A stretch of 64,000 nucleotides of DNA from CAWHQZ01 sp963831645. Its GTDB lineage: Bacteria; Pseudomonadota; Alphaproteobacteria; Rhizobiales; Aestuariivirgaceae. Each line of letters starts with the position of its first letter. Position 1 is the stretch's first letter. The stretch is from assembly GCA_963831645.1 (NCBI GenBank), contig CAWHQZ010000002.1:62001-126000 (forward strand), read 5' to 3'. The notes beneath the pieces were generated by a model, which saw only the letters and a program-made list of their open reading frames with translations, was not told the DNA's origin and searched no databases. Below, piece after piece: positions 36,534 to 45,914 of this stretch. Made by a program: the position numbers and the translations under genes.

Positions 36534-36800
36534 CAGTGTGAGCCGGTTACCCCGGCTCTGCTTGCCTCCGGTTTGTTGATGGGGTTCGGCATCTGGCTAC
36601 ACCTGACCGAGCGGCACGATCATGAGCACGAACGCGGGCAGTTGAGCCACGTTCATGCCCACAGCCACGATGAGCACCACCACCACGAACATGGACCGTC
36701 AGACCCGCCCGGTGAACCACACTCTCATCGTCACGCCCATGTCAGGCTTCGCCACAGCCACCCACATTTCCCGGACACCCACCATCAGCATTGGCACTGA
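36534..36800 (+). pseudogene. C-terminal fragment of an EamA/DMT-family transporter with His-rich tail
   Basis: The last TM helix (TPALLASGLLMGFGIWLHL) and a metal-binding-like His-rich tail (HVHAHSHDEHHHHEHG) match the end of EamA-type transporters, which normally have ten TM helices. Nothing of helices 1-9 is present in any frame upstream, so this is a relic. Confidence 0.7.
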
Positions 36801-36848
36801 GATTCCGGCATAGTGCGGTTCAGGTTGTCACACTGCTGTACGCCTGTC

Positions 36849-38096
36849 CTACTTGGCGAGGCCGTCGACAGCCGCCAAAGTCCGTTTCATCGTCATGATA
36901 CGTCCATAGGCCTGTTCCACCCGAACTCGCGGGAGGGTGCCGGAGCGGACGGAACAGAGGATCACGGAGTGAATGCGGAGTCCCAAATCGTCCAGGGGCG
37001 CAATCCGGTTGGCAAAGACGAGCAAATCGGTTCCGGCCGCAACCGCACGGACAATACGGTCCTCGAAGGAGAAGTGCCGGCTCAGGGCTCCCATCTCCAT
37101 GTCGTCGCTGACGATCACTCCCTTGAATCCGATGTCGTTGCGCAGTGAGCTGATTGCCCGTTTCGACAAGGATGCGGGGATACCGGGGCCGTCGCTGAAC
37201 CGAGGATGATAGAGGTGCCCGACCATCACCATATCGACATCGCCGGCAATACCCGCGAACGGCTCGAGCTCCATCGGGTTCCAGGTTGTCGAAATATCCG
37301 TGAAGACGGCATGGCTGTCGGTGCGGCTGCTGCCATGGCCAGGAAAGTGCTTGGCTGCCGTCAGAATATTTGCCCTTCGATGAGCCAGATTGAAGATCGC
37401 GGCATATTTCAGTACCTCACCCGGGTCTTCGCCAAAGCTTCGGCCAAGCCTTCCGATGACGGGGCTGCCCGGGTTGGTGTTGAGATCGACGTTGGGTCCG
37501 AAATTCACATTGAATCCGGCCGTTTTCAGTTCGTCGGCCATGTCCGTGTATAGAGAGAGGGCTTGGCCGCCGGGATCGGGGCCGCCTGCGCCGGCAACCT
37601 GGGCAGGCGAGGGGAAGGCCCCGTGGCCGCTGGACGGTGTCAGGCGTTGTACCGCGCCGCCTTCCTGGTCGAGCGTGATCAGCGGCACCATGTTGCCACC
37701 GGCGCGACGAATACCGGCATTCAGGGAACGGACCTGCTGCGGCGACTGCACGTTATGTCTGAGCAGGATGACGCCGCCGATAACACCCTTCTCGAGTTGC
37801 TTCCGCACTGCAATTACGCCCGGATCGCTGGTATCGGTGCCAACGAATCCGACGACGATCATCTGGCCGATCATGCGCTCGAGCGAGATCCTGGCCGGAG
37901 ACGCCAACTGCGTGGCATCCTCGTGTTGTGGTTGCGCCAGAATCCTGCTGAGCGAGTCGACCGCAGAGTTTCCACATTGGCTCGATGTGGCCTCGGTGGC
38001 CGGGAACTCCCTGTAGGAACGTGCGGACCAAAACACTCCCACGCCGACCGCGCCGACGAGAAGACCGAGGAAGATCCCGAGCGCGAGGCGCTTCAT
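36849..38096 (-). CDS. Secreted/membrane-anchored GH3 glycoside hydrolase (NagZ-like)
   Basis: 415 residues. An N-terminal TM or signal anchor (LALGIFLGLLVGAVGVGVFW) is followed by a GH3 domain (about 75-370). The substrate motif KHFPGHG and the nucleophile Asp in VSDDMEMGAL are those of beta-N-acetylhexosaminidases of GH3, and DQEGGAVQRL fits. NagZ is normally cytosolic; here the anchor suggests a periplasmic glycan target. ATG 38096 supports the anchor. Sole gene, in opposite orientation to the transporter relic. Confidence 0.88.
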   Translation of the reverse strand: MKRLALGIFLGLLVGAVGVGVFWSARSYREFPATEATSSQCGNSAVDSLSRILAQPQHEDATQLASPARISLERMIGQMIVVGFVGTDTSDPGVIAVRKQLEKGVIGGVILLRHNVQSPQQVRSLNAGIRRAGGNMVPLITLDQEGGAVQRLTPSSGHGAFPSPAQVAGAGGPDPGGQALSLYTDMADELKTAGFNVNFGPNVDLNTNPGSPVIGRLGRSFGEDPGEVLKYAAIFNLAHRRANILTAAKHFPGHGSSRTDSHAVFTDISTTWNPMELEPFAGIAGDVDMVMVGHLYHPRFSDGPGIPASLSKRAISSLRNDIGFKGVIVSDDMEMGALSRHFSFEDRIVRAVAAGTDLLVFANRIAPLDDLGLRIHSVILCSVRSGTLPRVRVEQAYGRIMTMKRTLAAVDGLAK

Positions 38097-38507
38097 GCGA
38101 ATTCAAACAACCGAGCTGCCAGAAGAGGAGTCATTGACCTGGCATCAATTCATTCGTGCTGTTTGGTAGGCCAAAGAATATGCGGCACGGGGCGGAACCA
38201 CCGCTCCGTCCTTGTGAGGCCAAGTGTGTGTCCGCAGGCGTCCGGTCGACTTCACCAGGGAGCCACGATCGGCAATTTCCGATCGCGGGCATAGACCTGC
38301 TCCCTGCTTTCGGAGGGGTGCTAATGCTCCCGGAGCTTGTGACGCCGAAGCTCCCCACAGGGGTTTCCGGGGGAGCCGTCAGGTGTAGCGTAGCATTGCA
38401 TGCGACCGGCAAGCTCGCTGCAGCCTGCCGGAAACGCCGCCGCGTCAGAAGCCGGCAGTGATGTGACCAGGCCGGCTATGACGATCCAGATTCTCGGGCT
38501 GAAGGCA
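38097..38507. other. No gene seen
   Basis: Nothing convincing in either strand; a leftward frame (38321-38539) has some Cys but no signal. Confidence 0.5.
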
Positions 38508-38681
38508 TCAGCCTCCCGAAACGACGTTCCAATTTCCACAATATTTGTGATCGTTCCTTATGATGCACGTATACTGGTAATTGCCCTCGACATAGCTGTC
38601 GACAACCTGGGCAGATACGGGCGGTGCCGACGGCACAAACAACGCTGCAGCCAACGCGAGCCACGCCAACTTTACTTTCAT
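38508..38681 (-). CDS. Small secreted Cys-pair peptide
   Basis: 57 residues, too short for most ORF finders. ATG 38681 follows GGAGGG with 6 bases spacing. A signal peptide (KVKLAWLALAAALFVP, cut near VSAQ) leaves a ~33-residue mature chain, VVDSYVEGNYQYTC and HKYCGNW, with two Cys nine apart. Not recognised. Confidence 0.65.
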   Translation of the reverse strand: MKVKLAWLALAAALFVPSAPPVSAQVVDSYVEGNYQYTCIIRNDHKYCGNWNVVSGG

Positions 38682-38796
38682 GATGACCCTCCAGCCTACT
38701 CGGAACGCGTGACGATACGATCTTTTTCCTGGGTTCGCTACCCCCAGCTACAGCAACTTCAACACAAGATTAATGAGCGGCCGCTTCCGCGAAACT

Positions 38797-39072
38797 TCAC
38801 GCGTGTCCTCGCTCACCGGGCTCCCAGCCGGGGCGTTTGCGCGCCTCTTCGAGATAGCGGCGGAACACGCTCCGCTCGACTTCGTGTACGGGATCGACGC
38901 TCAGCGGCACGCTCAATGCCCAATTGAGCTCCTCCCGCGGCAAGCCGATGTCATCCAGAACAGCGTCGTCGAGATCGCTGAGCCGCCTGGTGAGCCGACG
39001 GCGCCGGCTCCAGCTGGGAAACAGCCGAGTGAGAAGCGGCCGGCGCGCCTCGGCTGCGGCATGGTCTCTCAC
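38797..39072 (-). CDS. DUF1127 protein
   Basis: 91 residues with the alphaproteobacterial DUF1127 motif (RRLTRRLSDLDDAVLDDIGL). Such small Arg-rich proteins bind RNA or modulate phosphate/metabolic genes in Agrobacterium and Rhizobium; exact role here unknown. GTG 39072 overlaps the stop of the next upstream gene (GTGA), so the two are translationally coupled. Confidence 0.8.
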   Translation of the reverse strand: MRDHAAAEARRPLLTRLFPSWSRRRRLTRRLSDLDDAVLDDIGLPREELNWALSVPLSVDPVHEVERSVFRRYLEEARKRPGWEPGERGHA

Positions 39073-39306
39073 TGACAGAATCGCAACGATTCAGGCAAGC
39101 GCACGTCGCAGGAGCTGTGCAGCACATCGGACCTGCTTAGGCCGATGTCGCGCAGCATGCGATCGTCGAGAGCCATCAGATGCCGCTGGGCGAGGCGGCG
39201 CCTTCGCCAGAACTCCCAGCGATCCGATGAACCTGAAGACGAGGTCCGCGGCCCGCCCCACCAGGGTGCCGGAGGGGCACCGGGTTGCCATTGAAGCGCT
39301 GGTCAT
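39069..39306 (-). pseudogene. Second DUF1127 gene, frameshifted
   Basis: From ATG 39306 (GGAG six bases before it) the N-terminus TSASMATRCPSGTLVGRAAD runs in one frame; the DUF1127 core EFWRRRRLAQRHLMALDDRM and LRDIGLSRSD runs in another that ends at 39069. The switch is near 39205. Joined, it gives a ~78-residue DUF1127 protein, in tandem with the intact copy downstream. Confidence 0.65.
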
Positions 39307-39546
39307 ATTCATCTCCATCCATTTATCTCGCCTGATCACCAGCCACATTGGGCCGTGCCAGGTGCGAGGGAAACTAGGGCACCCTCGTTTCACATGCGTG
39401 TCACCGCGGCCGGATTTGTGTTTCAATTGCTTCAATCGGCGGCGCCGGGATGGGAAGATGAAGATGACACAATTGATACAAACCGGGCACGCACTCGACG
39501 TTCAGCCGAAACACCGCGGTGGCACAGAGAATGCGATCCGAGGAAC

Positions 39547-42042
39547 ATGATGGCTCTCGAAGGTAAAACTGTTCTTTCTTCGCGCGCCGACATCGAGGCC
39601 GAGCTGTCGCGACGCAACGCGGTGCTCGATGCCATCAGCTACGCAGCCACCCGCATCATGACCGCCGCGGACTGGAGGCCGATCATGCCCGATCTGCTCG
39701 AGCGCCTCGGGCGGGCAACCGATGTCAGTCGCGCCTTCCTGTTCGAGGTTCATGCTGCCTCGACTGGCGGGGGCTGGATTCAGACCTGCCGCTTCCTGTG
39801 GTCGGCCGAAGGAGTAGCTGCGCTGACCGAGAGCCAGTTGCAGAACCCGCCCCAGCCGGCCGAACCCAATTCGCAACTCGCCGAGTTCGCCAGCCGCCGC
39901 AGCGCCGGCGAGGTGATCCAGATCACACGTCGGGAGACCCGTGGCGACGCCCGCAGATTGTTCGACGACACCGCCACCTTGTCCATGCTCTCGGTGCCCA
40001 TCTTCGTCGAAGGCGCTTTCTGGGGCTCGCTCGGCTTCGATGATTGCCGCAATGAACGCATCTGGAACGACAACGAAGTCGATCTGCTGAAAACGGCGAC
40101 TTCACTCGTGGCAGCGGCCATCGCCCGCGCCAGGGCCGACGAGCGGTTGCGCGAACGCGACAACCTGCTGGTGGCGGCGCAGCGCATCGCCCATGTCGGC
40201 AGCTGGGTATTGGACTTCGCCACCGACACGGTCAGCTGGTCGGAAGAGAGCCGGCGCATCTTCGGCCTGGAGCCTGGGCGCGAGACGTGGACGCATGAGG
40301 AAAACCTGCAGCACATCCACCCTGAAGATCGTGATCGCGTCGCTCGGATGGATGCAGTTGCCCGGGAACGAGGCGAGCCGTTCGACATCGAATACCGGAT
40401 CGTGCGGCCGGACGGCGAGGTGCGGACACTGCACGAGCGGGCGGAGCCGGTATGCGATGCGGCCGGCCGGTCCGAACGCCTGATCGGCGTGGTGCATGAC
40501 GTCACTGAGCTCAAGGTCACCGAGAACCGCTTGCGCGAAAGCGAGGAGCGTTACGCGTTGGCGGCGCGGGGGGCCGGTGTCGGATTGTGGGACTGGGATG
40601 TGGAGACCGGCGAGGCGTACTTCTCACCGCGCCTGCACGAAATGGTGGGTGCCGCCGGAGGTACGCTCAGGCCATCCATCCAGGCTCTCCTCGACCGCCT
40701 CGTTCCGGAAGACCGCACAGCGCTGGAAAATCATCTGCAAAACCGCTTCAAGAACCTGCGCCGTCGTTTCGAATTCGAAGGCCGCCTGGCCGGTATGGCC
40801 AGCGGGGTGCGGTGGTTCGTGGTCCGCGGCCTCATACTCTATCAAGGCGCCCGCCCGTCCCGTCTCGTCGGTTCACTCGTCGACATCACCGACCGCAAGC
40901 ATGCCATGGCGGAATTGAGCCGCCAGCGCGAGGCGTTCTACCAGAACGAGAAGATGGCGATGCTCGGCTCGTTGCTCGCCGGTGTGGCCCATGAGCTCAA
41001 CAACCCCTTGTCGGTGGTGATCGGACAGACGGCGCTGCTGCAGCAAACAGCCAAGGATGAAACCGTCCTCAACAGGGCCGACCGTATCTACAAAGCCACG
41101 GAACGCTGTGCCCGAATCGTGCGTACGTTCCTGTCGCTCGCCCGGCAGCGCCACCGCGAGCCGGCGGCAGTGCGCGTCAACGGGGTCGTCGAGATGGCCG
41201 TGGAACTGCTGTCGTTCCAGCTGCGCTCCGCCGATATCAAGGTAACGCTCGATCTTGCGGCCGATCTGCCGGCCGTCATTGCCGATGCCGACCAGATCCA
41301 CCAGGTGGTGACCAATCTGATCTTAAATGCCAGCCAGGCGCTGGCTGATGCCGCCGGGCCCCGGTCGATCAGGATCGCCACGCGCCTGAATGAGCCGGGC
41401 GAGAAGGTGAGGCTGTTGATCGCCGACAACGGTCCCGGCGTCCCGGCGGAAATCCGTGATCGCATTTTCGATCCGTTCTTCACGACGAAACCCGCCGGTG
41501 AGGGGACGGGGATCGGGCTGTCCCTGTGCGCAAGCATTGTCCGCGCCCACGGCGGCTCCATTTCCGTAGTGGAAACCCCGGATGGCGGCGCCACCTTCGA
41601 GATCGTGCTGCCGTTGCGGTCCGGCGCGGCGGCCGCGGTGAACGGCGCCCCGGAAGCCGATTCCCTCCCCGATGGACTGCGTGTGCTCATCGTCGAGGAT
41701 GAAGCCGAAATCGCCGAAACGCTGGGCGAGATTTTGCATAGCCAGGGCCACATCGCCCGCCTCGTCGGCGACGGCCGGCGAGGGCTCGAGTGCGCGCTGG
41801 CGGGCGACTACGACGTGATTTTGACCGACATCCGGCTGCCGGGACTCGATGGGCTCGCTCTCTATGAGGCCTTGCGCCGCAAACGCCCCGGCCTCGTCGA
41901 CCGCCTGGCGTTCATTACCGGCGATACGCTTTCCACCGAGATCCAGTCCTTCCTCGCCAGGACCCGGTCGCCGTTTGTCGAAAAACCTTTCCTGCCGGCC
42001 GACATCATCCGCCTGATGACGCAGATCATGGAGGGGCGGTGA
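39547..42042 (+). CDS. Hybrid sensor histidine kinase (GAF-PAS-PAS-HisKA-HATPase-REC)
   Basis: 831 residues. A GAF domain (~15-200), two PAS domains (~210-330, ~340-460), a HisKA dimerisation domain with the phospho-His in GVAHELNNPLS, an HATPase_c domain (DNGPGVP, GEGTGIGLSL) and a C-terminal receiver (ILTDIRLPGLD). No TM segment, so it is a cytosolic sensor. ATG 39547 is preceded by GAGGAAC. It overlaps the next gene's GTG/ATG by a base or two, so the pair is an operon. Ligand unknown. Confidence 0.9.
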   Translation: MMALEGKTVLSSRADIEAELSRRNAVLDAISYAATRIMTAADWRPIMPDLLERLGRATDVSRAFLFEVHAASTGGGWIQTCRFLWSAEGVAALTESQLQNPPQPAEPNSQLAEFASRRSAGEVIQITRRETRGDARRLFDDTATLSMLSVPIFVEGAFWGSLGFDDCRNERIWNDNEVDLLKTATSLVAAAIARARADERLRERDNLLVAAQRIAHVGSWVLDFATDTVSWSEESRRIFGLEPGRETWTHEENLQHIHPEDRDRVARMDAVARERGEPFDIEYRIVRPDGEVRTLHERAEPVCDAAGRSERLIGVVHDVTELKVTENRLRESEERYALAARGAGVGLWDWDVETGEAYFSPRLHEMVGAAGGTLRPSIQALLDRLVPEDRTALENHLQNRFKNLRRRFEFEGRLAGMASGVRWFVVRGLILYQGARPSRLVGSLVDITDRKHAMAELSRQREAFYQNEKMAMLGSLLAGVAHELNNPLSVVIGQTALLQQTAKDETVLNRADRIYKATERCARIVRTFLSLARQRHREPAAVRVNGVVEMAVELLSFQLRSADIKVTLDLAADLPAVIADADQIHQVVTNLILNASQALADAAGPRSIRIATRLNEPGEKVRLLIADNGPGVPAEIRDRIFDPFFTTKPAGEGTGIGLSLCASIVRAHGGSISVVETPDGGATFEIVLPLRSGAAAAVNGAPEADSLPDGLRVLIVEDEAEIAETLGEILHSQGHIARLVGDGRRGLECALAGDYDVILTDIRLPGLDGLALYEALRRKRPGLVDRLAFITGDTLSTEIQSFLARTRSPFVEKPFLPADIIRLMTQIMEGR

Positions 42043-42779
42043 TGGCGACAGTGAACGATCGAGGCAGGCTCCTGGTCGTCGACGACGACCGGGAACTCTG
42101 CGACACGGTGCGCGAATACTTCGAGCTCTGCGGCTTCGACGTCTACACCGCCGGGGACGGAGAAGGCATGCGCAGGGTGATGGCGGCAAGCCCGGTCGAC
42201 GTCGTACTCATGGACCTCAACCTGCCGGGCGAGGACGGCCTGGCGCTCACCCGGCAACTGCGCGCCACCTACGGGGTCGGCATCATCATGCTGACCGCGG
42301 CGGGTGAAACGGTCGACCGTATCGTCGGCCTGGAGATGGGCGCCGACGACTACATCCCGAAGCCGTTCGATCCGCGCGAAGTGCTGGCGCGGGTAAAAAG
42401 CGTGCTGCGCCGCCTCAGGCAGCGCCCGCGGGCCGCGGTCCCGGCGGCAGCCGACAGCAAGCCGGAAATCATACCGATGGGCTCATGCACCCTGGATCTC
42501 GCGGCCCACCGCCTCCGTACCGCCGGCGGCGAGAATGTTCACCTGACCAGCATGGAATTCGACCTGCTGAAGGCCTTCGCCGAACACCCCGACCGGGTGT
42601 TGAGCCGGGAGCGGCTGCTCGAGCTCGCGCACAATCGTGAGGCGGAAGTCTTCGACCGCAGTATCGATCTGCGGATCGCCCGCATCCGGCGCAAGATCGA
42701 AGCTGACGCCGGGAAGCCCCAGGTGCTCAAGACCGTGCGCGGCGCGGGCTACATGTTCGTAAGCGGCAGGAAGCACTGA
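42042..42779 (+). CDS. OmpR-family response regulator
   Basis: 245 residues. Receiver (VVDDDRE; phospho-Asp in VVLMDLNLPG; KPF) and a C-terminal winged helix (MEFDLLKAFAEHPDRVLSRE; VRGAGYMF). Likely partner of the hybrid kinase that it overlaps; ATG 42042 shares a base with that gene's stop (in-frame GTG 42039 is also possible). Confidence 0.92.
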   Translation: MATVNDRGRLLVVDDDRELCDTVREYFELCGFDVYTAGDGEGMRRVMAASPVDVVLMDLNLPGEDGLALTRQLRATYGVGIIMLTAAGETVDRIVGLEMGADDYIPKPFDPREVLARVKSVLRRLRQRPRAAVPAAADSKPEIIPMGSCTLDLAAHRLRTAGGENVHLTSMEFDLLKAFAEHPDRVLSRERLLELAHNREAEVFDRSIDLRIARIRRKIEADAGKPQVLKTVRGAGYMFVSGRKH

Positions 42780-42823
42780 AGCGGCGGCCCGCCATCCAAA
42801 AGCACAAACCAGGAGACCGACAA

Positions 42824-43822
42824 ATGACACGATATCGATCCCGCCTGCCGCAGCTCGACGGCGGCCTGTTCCTCACCGACGGAGGCATAGAAACCACCCT
42901 GATCTTTCACGACAAGCTCGATTTGCCCTATTTCGCCGCATTCCACCTCCTTCAGGACGCCGGCGGCAGGGCCGCGCTCCGCAAGTACTTTTCCAGCCAT
43001 GCCGCGATCGCGAGGGCGTTGGGCGCAGGTTTCATCCTCGAGAGCCCGACCTGGCGGGCAAGCTACGACTGGGGCGAGAAGCTCGGCTACTCCGAAGAGG
43101 AACTGGCGGGGGCCAATCGAAACTCGATCGCCCTCATGCTCGAGCTGCGCAAGGATTTTGAAACGGAGCGGACGAAAATCGTCGTCAGCGGCTGCATCGG
43201 GCCGCGCGGCGACGGCTATGATCCGGGGCAGGTCATGAGTCCTTGTGAAGCGGAAGAATACCACTCGCGGCAGGCCGACATTTTCAGCGCGGCCGGAGCC
43301 GACATGGTCACCGCCATTACCATGACCAATGCCAGCGAGGCGGTCGGCATCGTGCGCGCGGCACGCAAGGCGTCGATGCCGGTGGCGATTTCCTTCACGC
43401 TCGAGACCGACGGCAGGCTGCCGACCGGGCAGGGACTTGGCGATGCGATCCGGGAGGTCGATGCCGCGACCACGGCCGCGCCCGCGTACTACATGATCAA
43501 CTGCGCCCATCCGACCCACTTCGAAGGAACGCTTGCCGGAGGCGACTGGCTGGGGCGGCTGCGCGGTCTTCGCGCCAACGCATCCAGGCGCAGCCACCAG
43601 GAGCTGAATGAAGCTCCCGATCTCGACGATGGCGATCCGGTGGAACTGGCCGGTCAATATCTCGATCTGATCCGCCGCCATCCACAGATCAACGTACTCG
43701 GCGGCTGCTGCGGCACGGACCACCGCCACGTCGAGGCGATCGGGCTGGCGTGCGGCAAGTCCGCCGGAGGCGGCCACGTAACTTCAAGAGGGGCCGAATC
43801 CGCAACTGCCTCACCGGCTTAA
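42824..43822 (+). CDS. Homocysteine S-methyltransferase-family protein
   Basis: 332 residues. The zinc-thiolate motifs are INCAHP and GGCCGTD, with the substrate loop TDGGIETTLIF at the start. These place it with BHMT/MmuM-type methyltransferases. It stands alone after the two-component pair; no methionine operon neighbours, so the methyl donor is unclear (S-methylmethionine is likely). ATG 42824. Confidence 0.85.
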   Translation: MTRYRSRLPQLDGGLFLTDGGIETTLIFHDKLDLPYFAAFHLLQDAGGRAALRKYFSSHAAIARALGAGFILESPTWRASYDWGEKLGYSEEELAGANRNSIALMLELRKDFETERTKIVVSGCIGPRGDGYDPGQVMSPCEAEEYHSRQADIFSAAGADMVTAITMTNASEAVGIVRAARKASMPVAISFTLETDGRLPTGQGLGDAIREVDAATTAAPAYYMINCAHPTHFEGTLAGGDWLGRLRGLRANASRRSHQELNEAPDLDDGDPVELAGQYLDLIRRHPQINVLGGCCGTDHRHVEAIGLACGKSAGGGHVTSRGAESATASPA

Positions 43823-43851
43823 GTCTCTCTGCCGGCAGCCCTATCGCCTGC

Positions 43852-44181
43852 ATGTTGAAATTCGCTGCGCCGTGTCCCACATCACTGCAGGTGTGGGTCG
43901 CATTCACTCATCAGGTGAGCGAATTGAACGCTGCTGAAAACAAACTGAAACTTTCCGATGCCGAGTTCGCGCGTCTGGGCGGAGGCCACATGGCCTACAT
44001 CCGCGAGATCGGCAAGGACAGGGCATCGGCGCTGATGGGCAACGACGCAATCGTTCCGCAGGCCGATAAGCTCTACTGCCTCTATGGCGCCGACGGAACG
44101 CCGATGGCGATTTCGGGCAGCGAAGAAGCGGCGATCGCGAATGCCTTCGAGCACGAACTTCTGCCAATGACGGTTCACTAG
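43852..44181 (+). CDS. DUF1150 family protein
   Basis: 109 residues from ATG 43852; GTG 43915 is an equally plausible start giving MSELNAAENKLKLSDAE. The conserved middle AFARLGGGHMAYIREI and the C-terminus GTPMAISGSEEAAI match DUF1150, a small alphaproteobacterial family often beside hsp20 genes. No hsp20 is here. Function unknown. Confidence 0.7.
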   Translation: MLKFAAPCPTSLQVWVAFTHQVSELNAAENKLKLSDAEFARLGGGHMAYIREIGKDRASALMGNDAIVPQADKLYCLYGADGTPMAISGSEEAAIANAFEHELLPMTVH

Positions 44182-44235
44182 GCATCTTCGCCGCTCTTTG
44201 ACAGCGCCGGGTTTTTCGTCTCAAAGTCACGCGCC

Positions 44236-45315
44236 ATGACAACGGGTACCCCGGAGCCGGATCAAGTTCAGGAGCTGTTGGCGATGCCCGACCTTTCGGG
44301 CATGCTCGACACGAGGGAGTTCAGGCACTTTTTAGACCAGATGCCGATTGCGCTGGCGGTCTCCAGGCTCAACAGCTTCGAGCGCATCGTCTACGCCAAT
44401 CCAAACTTCGAAAAACTGACCGACCAGACGATCGATGCGATCAGAGGCCAGCCGTGGGGGGTCCTGGCGGGCGAGGGTGATGACCCTGGGGTCAACCTTG
44501 GCGCGGCGGTGGTCGAGCAAAGCGACTACGTCGGCCACTTCCGGATCGCGCGGGCGGGCGGCGAACCGGCAGCCGTCGATGCCTATTCCAATCTCATCGA
44601 AGATGACACCGGCGAGGCCGTTTTTCGGCTGGTCGCGCTGGTCGACAGTGGGGCGCGCGACCAAGGGCAGCGTGAAGAGCTGGAACAGCGGATACGCGAC
44701 AAGGACGTGATGCTGAAAGAGCTCCAGCACCGGGTGAAAAACAACCTGCAGATGATCACCGCCCTGATCCGCCTCGAATCGCGCCACACGAGCGGTGAAC
44801 ACACGGAACCATTCGACAGACTTGCCGGGCGCATCGAATCTCTGGCGCTGCTTTACAACGCCCTCTCCGGCGACCGCGCTGACCGTGAACTCGACCTCGG
44901 GGTCTATCTGAGCCAGGTCGCCGCCGCGGTGATGCGCGCCCACGCTGTTGCAGGCATCAGGCTCGATCTCAAAGTCGACGCCTACCCGGTTTCGGTGAAT
45001 GTCGCCATGCCGACCGGGCTCGTGGTGAACGAGCTGTTGACCAACGCGCTGAAGCACGCCTTCGTCGGCCGCGAGGGCGGTACCATAACGTTGCACAGCC
45101 TCGCCGACGCGAACGGCTGCCGCGTGATTGTCGCTGACGATGGTGTCGGCTTTCCCCCGCAAGCCGAGTGGCCGAGCCCCGGCAAGCTGGGTGCGCTGAT
45201 CGTCGAGACGTTGCGTGAGAATGCCAAGGCGCGCGTGGAGATGAAGACCGCGCCGGGGCAGGGGACCCGGGTGACCATCATCTTCACCCGCGCCGCGGCG
45301 GCGCCCAGGAATTAA
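44236..45315 (+). CDS. HWE/HisKA_2-type sensor histidine kinase
   Basis: 359 residues: an N-terminal PAS-like domain (SFERIVYANPNFEKLT), a coiled linker, then HisKA_2 with the phospho-His in KELQHRVKNNLQM and an HATPase domain (NELLTNALKHAF; DDGVGFP). No TM. Kinases of this branch typically act in general stress (PhyR) or light signalling, and here no partner gene is near. Product not otherwise typed. Confidence 0.88.
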   Translation: MTTGTPEPDQVQELLAMPDLSGMLDTREFRHFLDQMPIALAVSRLNSFERIVYANPNFEKLTDQTIDAIRGQPWGVLAGEGDDPGVNLGAAVVEQSDYVGHFRIARAGGEPAAVDAYSNLIEDDTGEAVFRLVALVDSGARDQGQREELEQRIRDKDVMLKELQHRVKNNLQMITALIRLESRHTSGEHTEPFDRLAGRIESLALLYNALSGDRADRELDLGVYLSQVAAAVMRAHAVAGIRLDLKVDAYPVSVNVAMPTGLVVNELLTNALKHAFVGREGGTITLHSLADANGCRVIVADDGVGFPPQAEWPSPGKLGALIVETLRENAKARVEMKTAPGQGTRVTIIFTRAAAAPRN

Positions 45316-45326
45316 CGCCGATCAAA

Positions 45327-45797
45327 CTATGCCGCGTGCGAGGTCGAGGCGGCCGGCTCCGTGAGAATGGCATACAAAGCTGCGGCGTCATCCGTGCCGC
45401 GCAGCTTCTGGAGAAGCGCCGGGTCGCGCAACAGGCGCGAGACGCGGGCAAGCGCCGTCAGGTGGTCGCCGCTGGCGCTTTCCGGCGACAGCAGAAGAAA
45501 TACGAGGTCGACCGGCTGCTCATCCGCCGCATCGAATTCGGTCGGCTTGGCCAGCCGCGCGAACATGCCATGGATGCGATCCAGCCCGGCGAACTTGCCG
45601 TGCGGGATCGCGGTTCCCATGCCCAGTCCCGTCGAGAGCAGGCGCTCGCGCTGCAGCAGCGTTTCAAAAACCCGGCGGGAATCCAGCCCGGTCAGCTTGG
45701 CGGCATGGTGGGCGAGCTCCTGCAGCAACTGGCGCTTGTTCGCTACCTTTAGCGCAGGCAGAATCGCCTTGCTGATGAGAATGTCGGAAACCTGCAT
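45327..45797 (-). CDS. ptsN: PTS IIA-type nitrogen regulatory protein
   Basis: 156 residues. The phospho-His lies in AIPHGKFAGL (as in EIIA-Ntr). Motif RERLLSTGLGMGTAIPH is diagnostic. It takes phosphate from EI-Ntr/NPr to regulate K+ uptake and stress. ATG 45797. Stop is 11 bases from the convergent HWE kinase; hpf is 117 bases upstream on the same strand, the usual hpf-ptsN order. Confidence 0.93.
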   Translation of the reverse strand: MQVSDILISKAILPALKVANKRQLLQELAHHAAKLTGLDSRRVFETLLQRERLLSTGLGMGTAIPHGKFAGLDRIHGMFARLAKPTEFDAADEQPVDLVFLLLSPESASGDHLTALARVSRLLRDPALLQKLRGTDDAAALYAILTEPAASTSHAA

Positions 45798-45914
45798 GAT
45801 GCTTGTCCCTCGAGCATGACGGAGTGAGAACAGCCGAACCCTCGACCCCTATTCTACCCTACAGCGCGCCCTTCGTGTTACGTGTTCCTGGAACTATCCA
45901 CCCGAACCTTGGGG

